Both the position numbers and the translations under genes were made by a program. Shown here in pieces: positions 9,454 to 17,244 of a stretch of DNA of 64,000 nt. The stretch is from the NCBI GenBank assembly GCA_965201155.1, contig OZ241752.1, positions 1,426,001 to 1,490,000 on the forward strand, given 5' to 3'. The stretch is from JANQOH01 sp965201155 (GTDB lineage: Bacteria; Pseudomonadota; Alphaproteobacteria; UBA7887). The notes beneath the pieces are model-generated. The model searched no databases. It worked only from the letters and a program-made list of their open reading frames with translations, and had not been told where the DNA came from. Numbering within the stretch: position 1 is the first letter of the stretch; each line of letters starts with the position of its first letter.

Positions 9454-9866
9454 GCCCAGCCGCCCCGTTGTGCGTCGAGATATTGCCGGACGACGAAGAG
9501 GTCTGCCACCTGGCCGGAAAGCATCCGGTCGAGAGCCGACCGACCAGCGAACAGCGGCGCCGCGTTCGGACGCTTCACCCATTCATCGGCTGCCTGATTG
9601 TCGGGGAGCAGAATCTGCAGCGCCTTGTAGATGCCCAGAATGTAGGAGATGCGCTCCAGCGTATCCTTCGGCAGTGCGGTGTTCGGGTTCTTCTTCCATT
9701 TGAAATACGTCGATCGCGCCGTCAGCCCGAGGAGGGTCATCTGTTCGTCGACCGAGAGGCTCCAGAGTGCTGCGATGCGAAAGAATGCGCGCAGCGCCGG
9801 GCCGGAGAGGCCCTTCCGGTTGAATGTGGTTGCGGGATGTGCTCGCGCAGCCATGGTGAACGCCAC
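9450..9866 (-). CDS. ParS/MbcA-like Xre-family antitoxin of the RES module
   Basis: 138 residues from a GTG (an ATG four codons later, at 9854, is equally possible; neither has a strong ribosome site). A helix-turn-helix like region (LGLTARSTYFKWKKN, about 48-62) is followed by a toxin-binding domain with ERISYILGIYKALQ and LFAGRSALDRMLSG, the layout of antitoxins paired with RES toxins. It overlaps the toxin start by four bases and is divergent from higBA, with 140 bases between them. Confidence 0.85.
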   Translation of the reverse strand: MAFTMAARAHPATTFNRKGLSGPALRAFFRIAALWSLSVDEQMTLLGLTARSTYFKWKKNPNTALPKDTLERISYILGIYKALQILLPDNQAADEWVKRPNAAPLFAGRSALDRMLSGQVADLFVVRQYLDAQRGGWA

Positions 9867-9970
9867 ATATGTTGTTCAGCAGCGATATAGTCTACATTCG
9901 TACTATTTGCAAGGGTGGAACGAACCGATTGAAGGAGGCTGCGGCAGTTCGATCAGCTGGCAATAGGTAT

Positions 9971-9987
9971 TTTACGTTGTCCGTAAA
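9971..9987. promoter_or_regulatory. Candidate HigA operator: inverted repeat upstream of higB
   Basis: Perfect six-base arms TTTACG and CGTAAA with a five-base centre TTGTC, ending 19 bases before the higB ATG. Position and size fit an autoregulatory operator of a HigA-type repressor. The same 140-base gap serves the divergent RES/ParS module, so binding here might influence both. Function is inferred. Confidence 0.55.
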
Positions 9988-10006
9988 GCCGATTATATTG
10001 GCGCGC

Positions 10007-10285
10007 ATGATACAAAGCTTCAGGAGTCGGAGGACGCGACGCTTCTTCGAGGGACAGCGTGTTCCGGCGTTTCAGGGCTTTGCTGATCAGGCGACGCGCC
10101 GACTGGTTCTGCTGGACAACGCAGAGAGGCTCGGCGACCTTGCCGCGCTGTCGAGCAATCGGCTGGAAGCCCTGCGGGGCGACCGGGCCGGTCAATACAG
10201 CATACGAATCAACGTGCAATGGCGCGTCTGCGTCCGCTGGACCGTTGACGGGCCGCACGAAGTGGAGATTGTCGATTATCACTGA
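10007..10285 (+). CDS. higB: HigB/RelE-type toxin
   Basis: 92 residues from ATG. The sequence SRRTRRFFEGQRVPAF, then RLVLLDNAERLGDLAALSSNRLEAL and QYSIRINVQWRVCVRW fits the compact HigB family of ribosome-dependent mRNA interferases; the basic residues and the IRINVQWRVCF-like strand are all present. It precedes higA by 11 bases, the usual toxin-first HigBA order. Confidence 0.92.
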   Translation: MIQSFRSRRTRRFFEGQRVPAFQGFADQATRRLVLLDNAERLGDLAALSSNRLEALRGDRAGQYSIRINVQWRVCVRWTVDGPHEVEIVDYH

Positions 10286-10296
10286 GGGTATCTACG

Positions 10297-10602
10297 ATGA
10301 ACGCGAAAAACGGCATGAAGCCTGTGCATCCCGGTGAGATACTGCGCGACGAATTGGATGCGCTGGGAATGTCGGCCAACGCGCTGTCAAAAGCACTCGG
10401 CGTGCCGGTAAACCGGGTGACGATGATCCTGAACGGCCAGCGAGGCGTCAGTGCGGATACGGCGCTACGGTTGGCGCGGTATTTCGGGACGACGCCGCAA
10501 CTCTGGCTGAACTTGCAGAAGACATGGGAGCTTCGCCGGGCGGAGATCGCGTCGGGCCGCGAGATCGTGGAGCAAATTATGCCCCGGGCGTCGGCGGTGT
10601 AG
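10297..10602 (+). CDS. higA: HigA-family antitoxin
   Basis: 101 residues. It opens with MKPVHPGEILRDEL (7-20) and carries a helix-turn-helix (ALSKALGVPVNRVTMILNG), followed by the typical TTPQLWLNLQKTWELRRAE. It neutralises HigB and represses its own operon. All features of the family are intact, so this module is likely functional. Confidence 0.95.
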   Translation: MNAKNGMKPVHPGEILRDELDALGMSANALSKALGVPVNRVTMILNGQRGVSADTALRLARYFGTTPQLWLNLQKTWELRRAEIASGREIVEQIMPRASAV

Positions 10603-10662
10603 CTACCGTTTCGGCTCCGGGCGTTCAGGCGGCAGGGACGGTACAACCGTTGCAACCTGAAC

Positions 10663-10740
10663 TTACTGACAAAGCCACGCGGCGAGGAACGCTTCGGTAG
10701 CAACATCTTCCACGTGAAACGCGATATGGCGGTCGCGCAT
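10663..10740 (-). pseudogene. Short ORF after the AAA ATPase, perhaps a remnant of its partner gene
   Basis: A 25-residue frame beginning at an ATG two bases after the ATPase stop: MRDRHIAFHVEDVATEAFLA and a few more residues, then a stop. Its start resembles the N-terminus of DUF4276-type proteins that often follow such ATPases (a strand ending in VE, then T/SEAFL). If so, the partner has been lost except for its first residues. The similarity is short and may be chance. Confidence 0.3.
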
Positions 10741-10741
10741 A

Positions 10742-11980
10742 TCAGGTCCCGTCCCTGTCCGGCAGCGGCATTCCACCTCGGGTCAGCGGGTCTCCCACTC
10801 CGAAATGCCCTTCCATCCAGAGGTCGCCCAGTTGCGCGCCCGCATCCACGAACGCCTTGACCTTGGCGTCCCTGGCGAGGGCATGACATTGCGTGTAGCC
10901 GAACTTGTCACGCCACAATATCCGCACTTCCGGCGGCCGCAGCGCATCGAGGAAGAATGGCGAATGGGTGGTCACGAGTATCTGAGCGGATGCCGCCGCC
11001 GCCCGGCATTCTTCCGCCAGCCCGTGAAGCAGGCGAGGATGCAGGAAATTCTCCGGTTCCTCAACGCCGATAAAGGGAGGCGGAACCGGATCGTGCAGCA
11101 AGGTCAGATAGGCAAGCATCTTGAGCGTGCCGTCCGATGCGAAACGGGCCATGATCGGCTCGGAGAACGGGCCGTCCCTGAATTTCAGCAATAGCCTTCC
11201 GTCCGGCATGGGATCTGCTGTCACGGCGTGAAGTCCGGGAATTCTGTCCCTGATCTTCCTGAAAATGAACGCCAGGCGTTCGGGGTGTTCTTCGGAAAGA
11301 TGCTGAATGACGTTGGCAAGGTTATCTCCGGTCTTGCTCAGGCGCTCCTGCGGTCCCGCCTCGGGCAGGCCCCTCGCATCCTCGGAAGAAAGATAGGATA
11401 CATGCCAGCCCATGATGAAGTTCCTGAGCGCGACGACGCGGGGATGTTCCGCCAGCTGGCCCAGCGCGTTGACCGCAAGCGCGTGGCGTGAACTCAGAGG
11501 AACATTGATACGTTTATCCTGCGCGTCCGGGAGTTCGCCCGAGACAACCTCTCCGTTGCCGCTCCTGTAATCCAGAAATCGAAAGGGGTATCCATAGCGT
11601 TCCCGCTTCCAGCGGAGCCATTCCCGGACCTCATCCGGTCGTCCGCTTCTTTCATCCACTTCCAGATGCCAGGTGATCAAGGGCGTGTTCGGTTGTTCGC
11701 GATAAGCGATTTCGATCAGGACCGGGCCCTCGCCGCCGCGTGATTTCAGTTCTCGTGCCCTTCCGCGCTTGTCCCAGGCGCGACGCAAACCGCCTTCGAA
11801 ACATTCGGCAAGGAACGCGAAAATATCGAATATTGTGGATTTTCCGCTGCCATTGGGGCCGAGTAGCACGGTAAGCGGGGTCAAATCCTTCAGTTCGACG
11901 TCCCGGAGTGCGCGATAGTTCCGTACTTTCAGGCGTTCTATTCGCGGCGGCTTTGCAGCCTCCATCGTTGTCGCACTCAT
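10742..11980 (-). CDS. AAA family ATPase, OLD/SMC-like (ABC-type fold)
   Basis: About 412 residues. Walker A GPNGSGKST at 41-49, a Walker B region with FIGVEEPENFLHPRL, and a C-terminal TTHSPFFLDAL switch. This is the single-chain RecF/OLD-like ATPase family often found near defence genes; the catalytic activity is unknown. The chosen start MSATTMEAAK avoids nine extra residues of an upstream ATG at 12007. It sits between HigBA and the phage-derived operon and is divergent from the latter. A small ORF just downstream may be a remnant of a partner. Confidence 0.85.
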   Translation of the reverse strand: MSATTMEAAKPPRIERLKVRNYRALRDVELKDLTPLTVLLGPNGSGKSTIFDIFAFLAECFEGGLRRAWDKRGRARELKSRGGEGPVLIEIAYREQPNTPLITWHLEVDERSGRPDEVREWLRWKRERYGYPFRFLDYRSGNGEVVSGELPDAQDKRINVPLSSRHALAVNALGQLAEHPRVVALRNFIMGWHVSYLSSEDARGLPEAGPQERLSKTGDNLANVIQHLSEEHPERLAFIFRKIRDRIPGLHAVTADPMPDGRLLLKFRDGPFSEPIMARFASDGTLKMLAYLTLLHDPVPPPFIGVEEPENFLHPRLLHGLAEECRAAAASAQILVTTHSPFFLDALRPPEVRILWRDKFGYTQCHALARDAKVKAFVDAGAQLGDLWMEGHFGVGDPLTRGGMPLPDRDGT

Positions 11981-12090
11981 TGCATTATTCCCGTTGACAG
12001 GCTGCATCCCGGGCGTGGGTTTCGGGAGAAGAAGGGTGCGGGTTCCTTGATGTTCGCGATTATAGCAGCCTGCTGACGAAAGTCAGGCGG

Positions 12091-12108
12091 AGCGGACCAT
12101 GGTCCGCT
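12091..12108. repeat. 18-bp perfect palindrome between the ATPase and the phage-derived operon
   Basis: AGCGGACCATGGTCCGCT reads the same on both strands, with no loop. It lies 64 bases before the first phage-operon ATG and 111 bases upstream of the ATPase start, so it could be an operator shared by both divergent units. No T-run follows it, which argues against a terminator. Confidence 0.55.
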
Positions 12109-12171
12109 GTGGGGGGTGCGGGGGAGTGTGGTTTGCTTGCCGTGGAACGAAAACGGCAAGGAGGCTTACCC

Positions 12172-12402
12172 ATGTCTACGCGACGAAGTGCGGCGCGCGG
12201 TGAAAGCCGGCGTCTGGTTGATCCTGATCCCCTGCCGGCGAGGCTGGCGGCGGCACTGAAATTGATGCCAACAGCGGCGGACCAGGCGGAGGGGTATGAA
12301 ACGCCGGCGGAAATGGTCCTGGCGGTGGTCGACCGGGGCAGCTACTGGAGCGTGGCGACGGTTGACGGCGCGAAGCACCGCGTCGCCCGGGAGGCAGCGT
12401 GA
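12172..12402 (+). CDS. Small protein at the head of the phage-derived operon
   Basis: 76 residues from an ATG preceded by AAGGAGG. Basic N-terminus (MSTRRSAARGESRR), then a compact domain ending EMVLAVVDRGSYWSVATVDG. No family recognised. Its stop overlaps the GTG start of the capsid gene (GTGA), so it is the first cistron of the operon. It takes the position where a portal protein would be expected, but is far too small to be one. Confidence 0.7.
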   Translation: MSTRRSAARGESRRLVDPDPLPARLAAALKLMPTAADQAEGYETPAEMVLAVVDRGSYWSVATVDGAKHRVAREAA

Positions 12403-14594
12403 CGGCGCCGCGCAGCGGGTTCGACCGGCGGCTGGCGGCAGTACAGCAGGCGCTGGACGGTATGACCGGCAAAGACGGCGGCGGCCCCCGCGTCGCGGCG
12501 CTCGATGCGCACTGCATGGTGGCGGAAAGCGCCGGCTCGCTTACGCGCTATGACTACACCCTGAAATCCGGCAGTGCAGTGCTGCGCAACGCGGCACCGC
12601 TGCGCACGCCGTTTCGTGCAGTGCAGCAGGCGGCGCGGGAGGATGCGGCGCTGGTGGCGCCAGCCGACACTGCCGATGACGCCGCGGCTCCGGGCGGCGG
12701 GCAATGGTTGATCCGCGCCATTCGCGGCGGGCTGAGCGCCAACGGCAATTTCTATCCCGATGCGGTGCTGCGGGAGGCGGCGCCGCGGTTTGACGGCGCG
12801 CGCGTGCTGGTGCGCGCCGATGAGGACCATCTGGCGGACCGCGCCAAGGATGTGCGCAATCTGATCGGCCGGCTTGCCAGGCCGCGGTTTGTCGAGGGGC
12901 GGGACGGCGCGCCGGGCGAAATCCGTGCCGAATTGCAGTTGATGGAGCCGCAGGGGCCGATTGCGCGCAAGCTGCGCGAGGCGTGGCGCCGCGGCATGGC
13001 CGGGCTGATGGGCTTTTCCATTGTGGCGCAAGCGCGTGCGCGGGTGGCGCAAGTGGGCGGTCTGGCGGTGCGCATCGCCGAGCGGATCGAGCGCGTGGAG
13101 TCGGTGGACCTGATCGTAGAGGCGGGCGCCGGCGGCGCCCTGCTGGAACTGATCGAAGCGCGCGGCAAACACCCGCGGAACCAACATGACGATAACGGAA
13201 AGGATACGGACATGGATTTGCGCAGCGCCATGCTGGCGTTGATCGAGGCGCGCCTGCCGGAACAGGCGAAGGTGCTGGACCGCAGCGATGGTGCGGCGGT
13301 GCTGGCGCTGTATGCGGAGGCGCTGGCGGCGTCCGGCAGCGCAGCGGCCGAAATGCGTGCCGAGGCGACGGCGGAAATTGCCGCTTCCGGGCTGCCGCAG
13401 GCGGCGCGCAAGCGTCTGTCGGCGCGGTTTGCCGAAGCGGCGCATATTGCGCCCGGCGATGCGGTGCGGGCGATTGCCGAGGAGCGCGCCTATCTGGCGG
13501 CCGCCGCCGCCGGCGGCCAGGTCACGGGGCTGGGCGGTTCGGCGCGTGTGACCGAAGGGCGCGACGAAAAGGTGAAAGCGCTGTTCGATGCGCTGCTGGA
13601 CCCGGCCGACCGCTCCATGACCAGCCTCAAGGAAGCCTATGTACAGGTAACGGGGGATGCGCGGGTGACCGGGCGCGTGCGCGCCTGTGACGCGGCGCTG
13701 ATGCGCGAGGCGCTGGCCTCGGGCACGCTGGGCGAAGTGCTGGGCGACGCAATCACCCGCCGCATGCTGGCGGATTACCGCCAGGGCAGTGTTTACGATG
13801 TGTGGCGGCGCGTTGCGTCGGCGGTGCCGCTGGCGGATTTCCGCACGCAGCGGCGGGCGCGCTGGGGCGGCTATGGCGACCTGCCGAAAGTCGCGGAAAG
13901 CGCCGCCTATGCCGCGCTCACCACGCCGGGCGACGAGGAAGTCACCTACAAGCCGGAGAAGCGCGGCGGCACTGAAGAGGTGACGCTGGAAACGATCAAG
14001 AACGACGATGCCGGCGCAGTGATGCGCATCCCGTCCAAGCTTTCGCGCGCAGCGCAGCGGACGCTGGCAAAGTTCGTGCTGGACCTTCTGATCGACAACC
14101 CCGCGATGGATTACGACTCGGTCAAGCTGTTCCGTGCGTCGCACGGGAATCTGGGCGCCGCGGCGCTGTCAGCCACGACATTGTCGGCGGCGCGGGTGGC
14201 GATGCTGAAGCAGACGGAGAAAGGCTCCGGCGACCGCCTCGGCATCGGTCCGCGGTCGCTTCTGGTGCCGCCCGATCTGGAGGAAGCTGCGGCCAACCTG
14301 TTCCGCCGCAGCACCGAGAATGACCGCACCTTCGTGCAGTCACTGGCGCTTGATGTGCTGCCGGTCTGGTACTGGACCGACGCCAATGACTGGTATCTGG
14401 CGGCGGACCCGATGGACATTCCATGCATCGAGGTGGGCTTCCTGGACGGCAATGATGAGCCGGAACTGTTCGTGCAGGACAGCCCGACCGCCGGCAGCCT
14501 GTTCACGCATGACAAGATCACCTGGAAGATCCGCCATATCTATGGCGGCGATGTGCTGGACCATCGCGGCCTGTACAAGGCTGCGGTGGCCTGA
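12399..14594 (+). CDS. Fused prohead protease and major capsid protein (phage-derived)
   Basis: 731 residues. Residues ~95-260 look like a prohead maturation protease (ARVLVRADEDHL, ARKLREAWRRGMAGLMGFSI). Residues ~260-400 are Ala/Glu-rich and helical, as in a scaffold. Residues ~400-731 resemble a gpT-like HK97-fold major capsid protein, ending in WKIRHIYGGDVLDHRGLYK. In many phages protease and capsid are separate genes; here the three functions are one open frame. GTG start in a GTGA overlap. Codon use matches the host, which suggests long residence. Protease catalytic residues were not identified with certainty. Confidence 0.8.
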   Translation: MTAPRSGFDRRLAAVQQALDGMTGKDGGGPRVAALDAHCMVAESAGSLTRYDYTLKSGSAVLRNAAPLRTPFRAVQQAAREDAALVAPADTADDAAAPGGGQWLIRAIRGGLSANGNFYPDAVLREAAPRFDGARVLVRADEDHLADRAKDVRNLIGRLARPRFVEGRDGAPGEIRAELQLMEPQGPIARKLREAWRRGMAGLMGFSIVAQARARVAQVGGLAVRIAERIERVESVDLIVEAGAGGALLELIEARGKHPRNQHDDNGKDTDMDLRSAMLALIEARLPEQAKVLDRSDGAAVLALYAEALAASGSAAAEMRAEATAEIAASGLPQAARKRLSARFAEAAHIAPGDAVRAIAEERAYLAAAAAGGQVTGLGGSARVTEGRDEKVKALFDALLDPADRSMTSLKEAYVQVTGDARVTGRVRACDAALMREALASGTLGEVLGDAITRRMLADYRQGSVYDVWRRVASAVPLADFRTQRRARWGGYGDLPKVAESAAYAALTTPGDEEVTYKPEKRGGTEEVTLETIKNDDAGAVMRIPSKLSRAAQRTLAKFVLDLLIDNPAMDYDSVKLFRASHGNLGAAALSATTLSAARVAMLKQTEKGSGDRLGIGPRSLLVPPDLEEAAANLFRRSTENDRTFVQSLALDVLPVWYWTDANDWYLAADPMDIPCIEVGFLDGNDEPELFVQDSPTAGSLFTHDKITWKIRHIYGGDVLDHRGLYKAAVA

Positions 14595-14609
14595 GCGGGG
14601 CGCGGAACC

Positions 14610-15047
14610 GTGGCGCGGGCGGAATATCGGGCGCTGATCGCCGCGCTGGTGCGCGACGATGCCGGCGTGGTGTCCGAGGCGCAGGCGGCGGATGCTCTGG
14701 ACCTTGCGGTGCTGCGCTATGCAGTCGACCGCGGTGTGGCCGGGGTGCTGCTGACCGATGCCGAGGATACCATTCCGCCCGCGGACCGGGAGGCGGTGTG
14801 TGCGCTGGCGGCGGCGCTGCTGCTGGACCAGCTTGCGGCGCGTCATGCGGGAGACACCGACTCGACCATTCAGGCCGATGCGGCGGACCGTCAGGCGCTT
14901 TCGGACCGCTATGGAAGGCTCGCGGCGCGCTGGCGCAAGCGCTATTGCGAGTTGATGGGTCCGGGAGCGGCCGGCGGAAAGCGGCCGCGTCCGGCCGGTG
15001 CGGTGGCGGCCCCGCCGCGCCGCCGCCTGCGGGGTGCGGCGCAGTGA
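14610..15047 (+). CDS. Probable head-tail connector/adaptor protein
   Basis: 145 residues from a GTG 15 bases after the capsid stop. The N-terminal ~110 residues are helical (YRALIAALVRDDAGVVSEAQ, then ALDLAVLRYAVDRG) like the small adaptor proteins that follow capsid genes (gp6/gp36-like); the C-terminal tail is basic and Pro-rich. The function is inferred mainly from position. Its stop overlaps the GTG of the next gene. Confidence 0.6.
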   Translation: MARAEYRALIAALVRDDAGVVSEAQAADALDLAVLRYAVDRGVAGVLLTDAEDTIPPADREAVCALAAALLLDQLAARHAGDTDSTIQADAADRQALSDRYGRLAARWRKRYCELMGPGAAGGKRPRPAGAVAAPPRRRLRGAAQ

Positions 15048-15286
15048 ACGGCCTGCGCATCTGGCAGCAGGCAGAGCACCTGCTGCGCGTCGAAACCGCG
15101 CGGATGGAAGCGGAATTGCGCGGCACCCCGCGTCCGGTTTCATTGGGACAAAGGCCGGTTCCCGGGCGTGTCATGAAGCCGGTCGCCATCGGGCGCGCGC
15201 CGCGCACTGACACAGCGTGGGAGGCCGCGGTCATGCGCCTGGGGCGCCGCATTCTGGCGCGGCTGGCCGGCGTCGCAGCGCAATGA
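15044..15286 (+). CDS. Small phage-operon protein, unknown
   Basis: 80 residues from a GTG in a GTGA overlap with the adaptor gene; its own stop overlaps the ATG of the next gene. Basic and helical, with WQQAEHLLRVETARMEAELR at the N-terminus. It lies where tail-completion or head-closure proteins usually lie. No family recognised; the two tight overlaps and GC-rich third positions support real coding. Confidence 0.55.
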   Translation: MNGLRIWQQAEHLLRVETARMEAELRGTPRPVSLGQRPVPGRVMKPVAIGRAPRTDTAWEAAVMRLGRRILARLAGVAAQ

Positions 15287-15825
15287 GCAACAGCGCTGCC
15301 GTGCGGGAGTGGATCACCGCCACGCTGCGCGGCGTTCCGGGGATCGGCCGGGTTCACGGCCATGAGCGACATGCGGCGCGGGAGAGCGCCCTGCGCCGCT
15401 TTTATCAGGCAGGGCCGGAAGCGGGCGGTGCGCTGTGCGGGTGGTTTGTGCGCCGCACTGCGCGCAGCGACGAGCCGGTGGGCGGCGGCGGGGCGATGTG
15501 GCGCGTGCACACCACCTGGATGCTGCGCGGATATATGGCACTCAATGACAGCGCGCGCGACGATGCCGATGCGTCGGCGGCCAGCGAAGGCAGGTTCGAT
15601 GCGTTGATCGACCGCATCATCGCGCGATTTCGCATCGAGACAGGGAATGCCGAGCAGCGGCGGCTGCTGGCGCGCGCCGGTGAGGATGGCGGCAGTCCGC
15701 GGCTGGCGGAGGCCGGGCCGGTCCTGTTCGCCGGGGTGCTGTGCCACACGGCGCGGCTGGAGCTTCGGACGGCGCATTATGAAGAACGGAATGAAGAACG
15801 GATCAAGGGGCAGGCGCAAGGGTGA
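15283..15825 (+). CDS. Probable tail terminator/completion protein
   Basis: 180 residues from an ATG overlapping the previous stop (ATGA). Contains WRVHTTWMLRGYMALNDSAR and DALIDRIIARFRI, the pattern of a compact alpha/beta protein with a helix about 100 residues in, typical of tail terminators encoded just before the tail tube gene. Function is from position and size. Confidence 0.55.
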   Translation: MSNSAAVREWITATLRGVPGIGRVHGHERHAARESALRRFYQAGPEAGGALCGWFVRRTARSDEPVGGGGAMWRVHTTWMLRGYMALNDSARDDADASAASEGRFDALIDRIIARFRIETGNAEQRRLLARAGEDGGSPRLAEAGPVLFAGVLCHTARLELRTAHYEERNEERIKGQAQG

Positions 15826-15887
15826 ACGACCCTGCGCGCCAGGCGACTTGAACGAATGAGGGGAATGCCCATGACGGGAGAGCGGCG

Positions 15888-16694
15888 ATGACGGCGGCCC
15901 GCGATGTGCACAGGAACAATGTGCTGATCGGTTCGGGAGAAGTGTTTCTGGACCTGCTGGACGAAGAAGGCGCCACCACGGGAGAGCGCTATGCCGGCGA
16001 CACGGCCGGGGCGGTGCTGTCGGTGACGACCGAGCGCCTGACGGTGTTTGGCGGCGACGGGCCGGTCGCGGCGCTTCTGGCGGACCGGGCACGGTCGCAG
16101 ACGCGCACGCTGGCCCTGGTGCTGCGCGATATCAGCCTTGACAATCTGGCGCTGTTTGTCGGCGCGCCGGAGCCGCAATCGCTGGCGGCGGTGAGCGCGG
16201 CGGTCACCGGCGAGGCGCTGACGGTGCAACCCGGGCGCTGGTATGCGCTGGGGGTTTCCGATGACCGGCCTTCCGGTGTGGGGGCGGTGTCAGGCAAGCC
16301 GGGCGAGTTTTCGGTGACCGATGCGGCGGGAGCGACGGTCTATACCGCGGGCAGCGATTATGATCTGGATGCGGCGCATGGACGCCTGCATATCGCTGCG
16401 GCGGGCGCGGTCGGCGCCGATACCAGGGTTCTGGTGAGCTACAAACCGGCGGCGCCGCAGCGGCGCCAGGCGCGCGCCGGCGCGCCGCGCACGGCGCGGT
16501 GTGCAGTGCGCTATATCGAAGACAGCGATCTGGGGGCCGAACGGCACTATTATGCCCCGCTGTGCATCATCAGCGCCGGTGATGAACTGGCGCTGAAAAG
16601 CCGCGATTCGGAGCAGCAGATCCATCTCGTCTGCGAGATTCTGGAGCCTGGCGGGAGCAAGGCGGCGCTGTTGATCGATGGCGCGCCGGCATGA
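15888..16694 (+). CDS. Major tail tube protein
   Basis: 268 residues. It begins ARDVHRNNVLIGSGEVFLDL and is rich in beta strands and Gly/Ala, with an inserted beta domain around residues 100-190 (SVTDAAGATVYTAGSDYDLD). It ends with LCEILEPGGSKAALLIDG-like strands. The position directly before the tail chaperone and tape measure genes marks it as the tube subunit. GGGAGAG precedes its ATG. The 62 bases before it are the longest gap in the operon and might hold an extra promoter, though none is obvious. Confidence 0.75.
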   Translation: MTAARDVHRNNVLIGSGEVFLDLLDEEGATTGERYAGDTAGAVLSVTTERLTVFGGDGPVAALLADRARSQTRTLALVLRDISLDNLALFVGAPEPQSLAAVSAAVTGEALTVQPGRWYALGVSDDRPSGVGAVSGKPGEFSVTDAAGATVYTAGSDYDLDAAHGRLHIAAAGAVGADTRVLVSYKPAAPQRRQARAGAPRTARCAVRYIEDSDLGAERHYYAPLCIISAGDELALKSRDSEQQIHLVCEILEPGGSKAALLIDGAPA

Positions 16695-17182
16695 GCGCCG
16701 CCAACGACGCGGGCGCTGCGGCGGCGGAACTGGCGGTGCTGTTTCCCGATGCAAGGGTGGAAGTGCGCGATCCCGACAGCGGCGCGGTGGTGCGGCTCGT
16801 CGTGCGCGAATTCCGGTTTCGCGAAGGGCTGGAGGCGCAGGTGATAGCGCGGCCGCTGAGCGCCGCGCTGGCGGCGCTGGTTCCCGAAGATGCGGCGGCA
16901 GCGCCGGCAGCGGATGAAGTAGAGGAAGTTCTCGCGCGTCATGCAGCGTTGTGGCTGCGGCTGATCGGTCTGGCGTGCGGGCGCGAGGCGGCGTGGCTGG
17001 CGCGGCTCGGCGATGCCGATGGGCAGGCGGTTTCGGATGCGATGTGGAGCGCGAACGGCGCTTTTTTTATCCGCCGCGTCGCCGCATTGCTGGCGGCGCG
17101 CGACTCCCGCTCGTCCGAGTGTTCGACGCGCTTGTCCGCGCCGGTCACGGGCGCGGCCATGCCGACCTCGCCGAGCGTCTGA
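16691..17182 (+). CDS. Tail assembly chaperone, zero-frame product
   Basis: 163 residues, ATGA overlap with the tube gene. Residues 1-55 form a compact domain (LFPDARVEVRDPDSG, then VREFRFREGLEAQVI), followed by helices; this is the usual small chaperone before the tape measure gene. Residue 124 onward passes through a run of seven T (17062-17068) and the zero frame then continues about 38 residues to a stop. A second product by -1 frameshift is likely (see the next feature). Confidence 0.7.
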   Translation: MSAANDAGAAAAELAVLFPDARVEVRDPDSGAVVRLVVREFRFREGLEAQVIARPLSAALAALVPEDAAAAPAADEVEEVLARHAALWLRLIGLACGREAAWLARLGDADGQAVSDAMWSANGAFFIRRVAALLAARDSRSSECSTRLSAPVTGAAMPTSPSV

Positions 17183-17244
17183 CATGGCGGCAAATGCTGC
17201 TGTTCCACGAGGCGGCAGAGGAAGGCGGGGAGGGTCATGGCTGA
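17062..17244 (+). CDS. -1 frame extension of the tail assembly chaperone (candidate programmed frameshift)
   Basis: At 17062-17068 the heptamer TTTTTTT sits in register for a -1 slip (zero-frame codons GCT TTT TTT ATC). After the slip an open frame continues to a TGA at 17242-17244, encoding among others LVRVFDALVRAGHGRGHADL and LTWRQMLLFHEAAEE, which look like genuine helical protein with host-like GC-rich third positions. It ends eight bases inside the tape measure gene. Tail chaperones of many siphophages make a longer GT form this way. Alternatives: a homopolymer sequencing error, or an independent gene starting at an internal GTG. Confidence 0.55.
   Translation, partial: FFYPPRRRIAGGARLPLVRVFDALVRAGHGRGHADLAERLTWRQMLLFHEAAEEGGEGHG

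Noticed and set aside
12342..14144. 600-codon minus-strand frame opposite the capsid gene
   Set aside because: Arg/His-rich antisense shadow with no family features; the plus-strand capsid fusion has recognisable domains.
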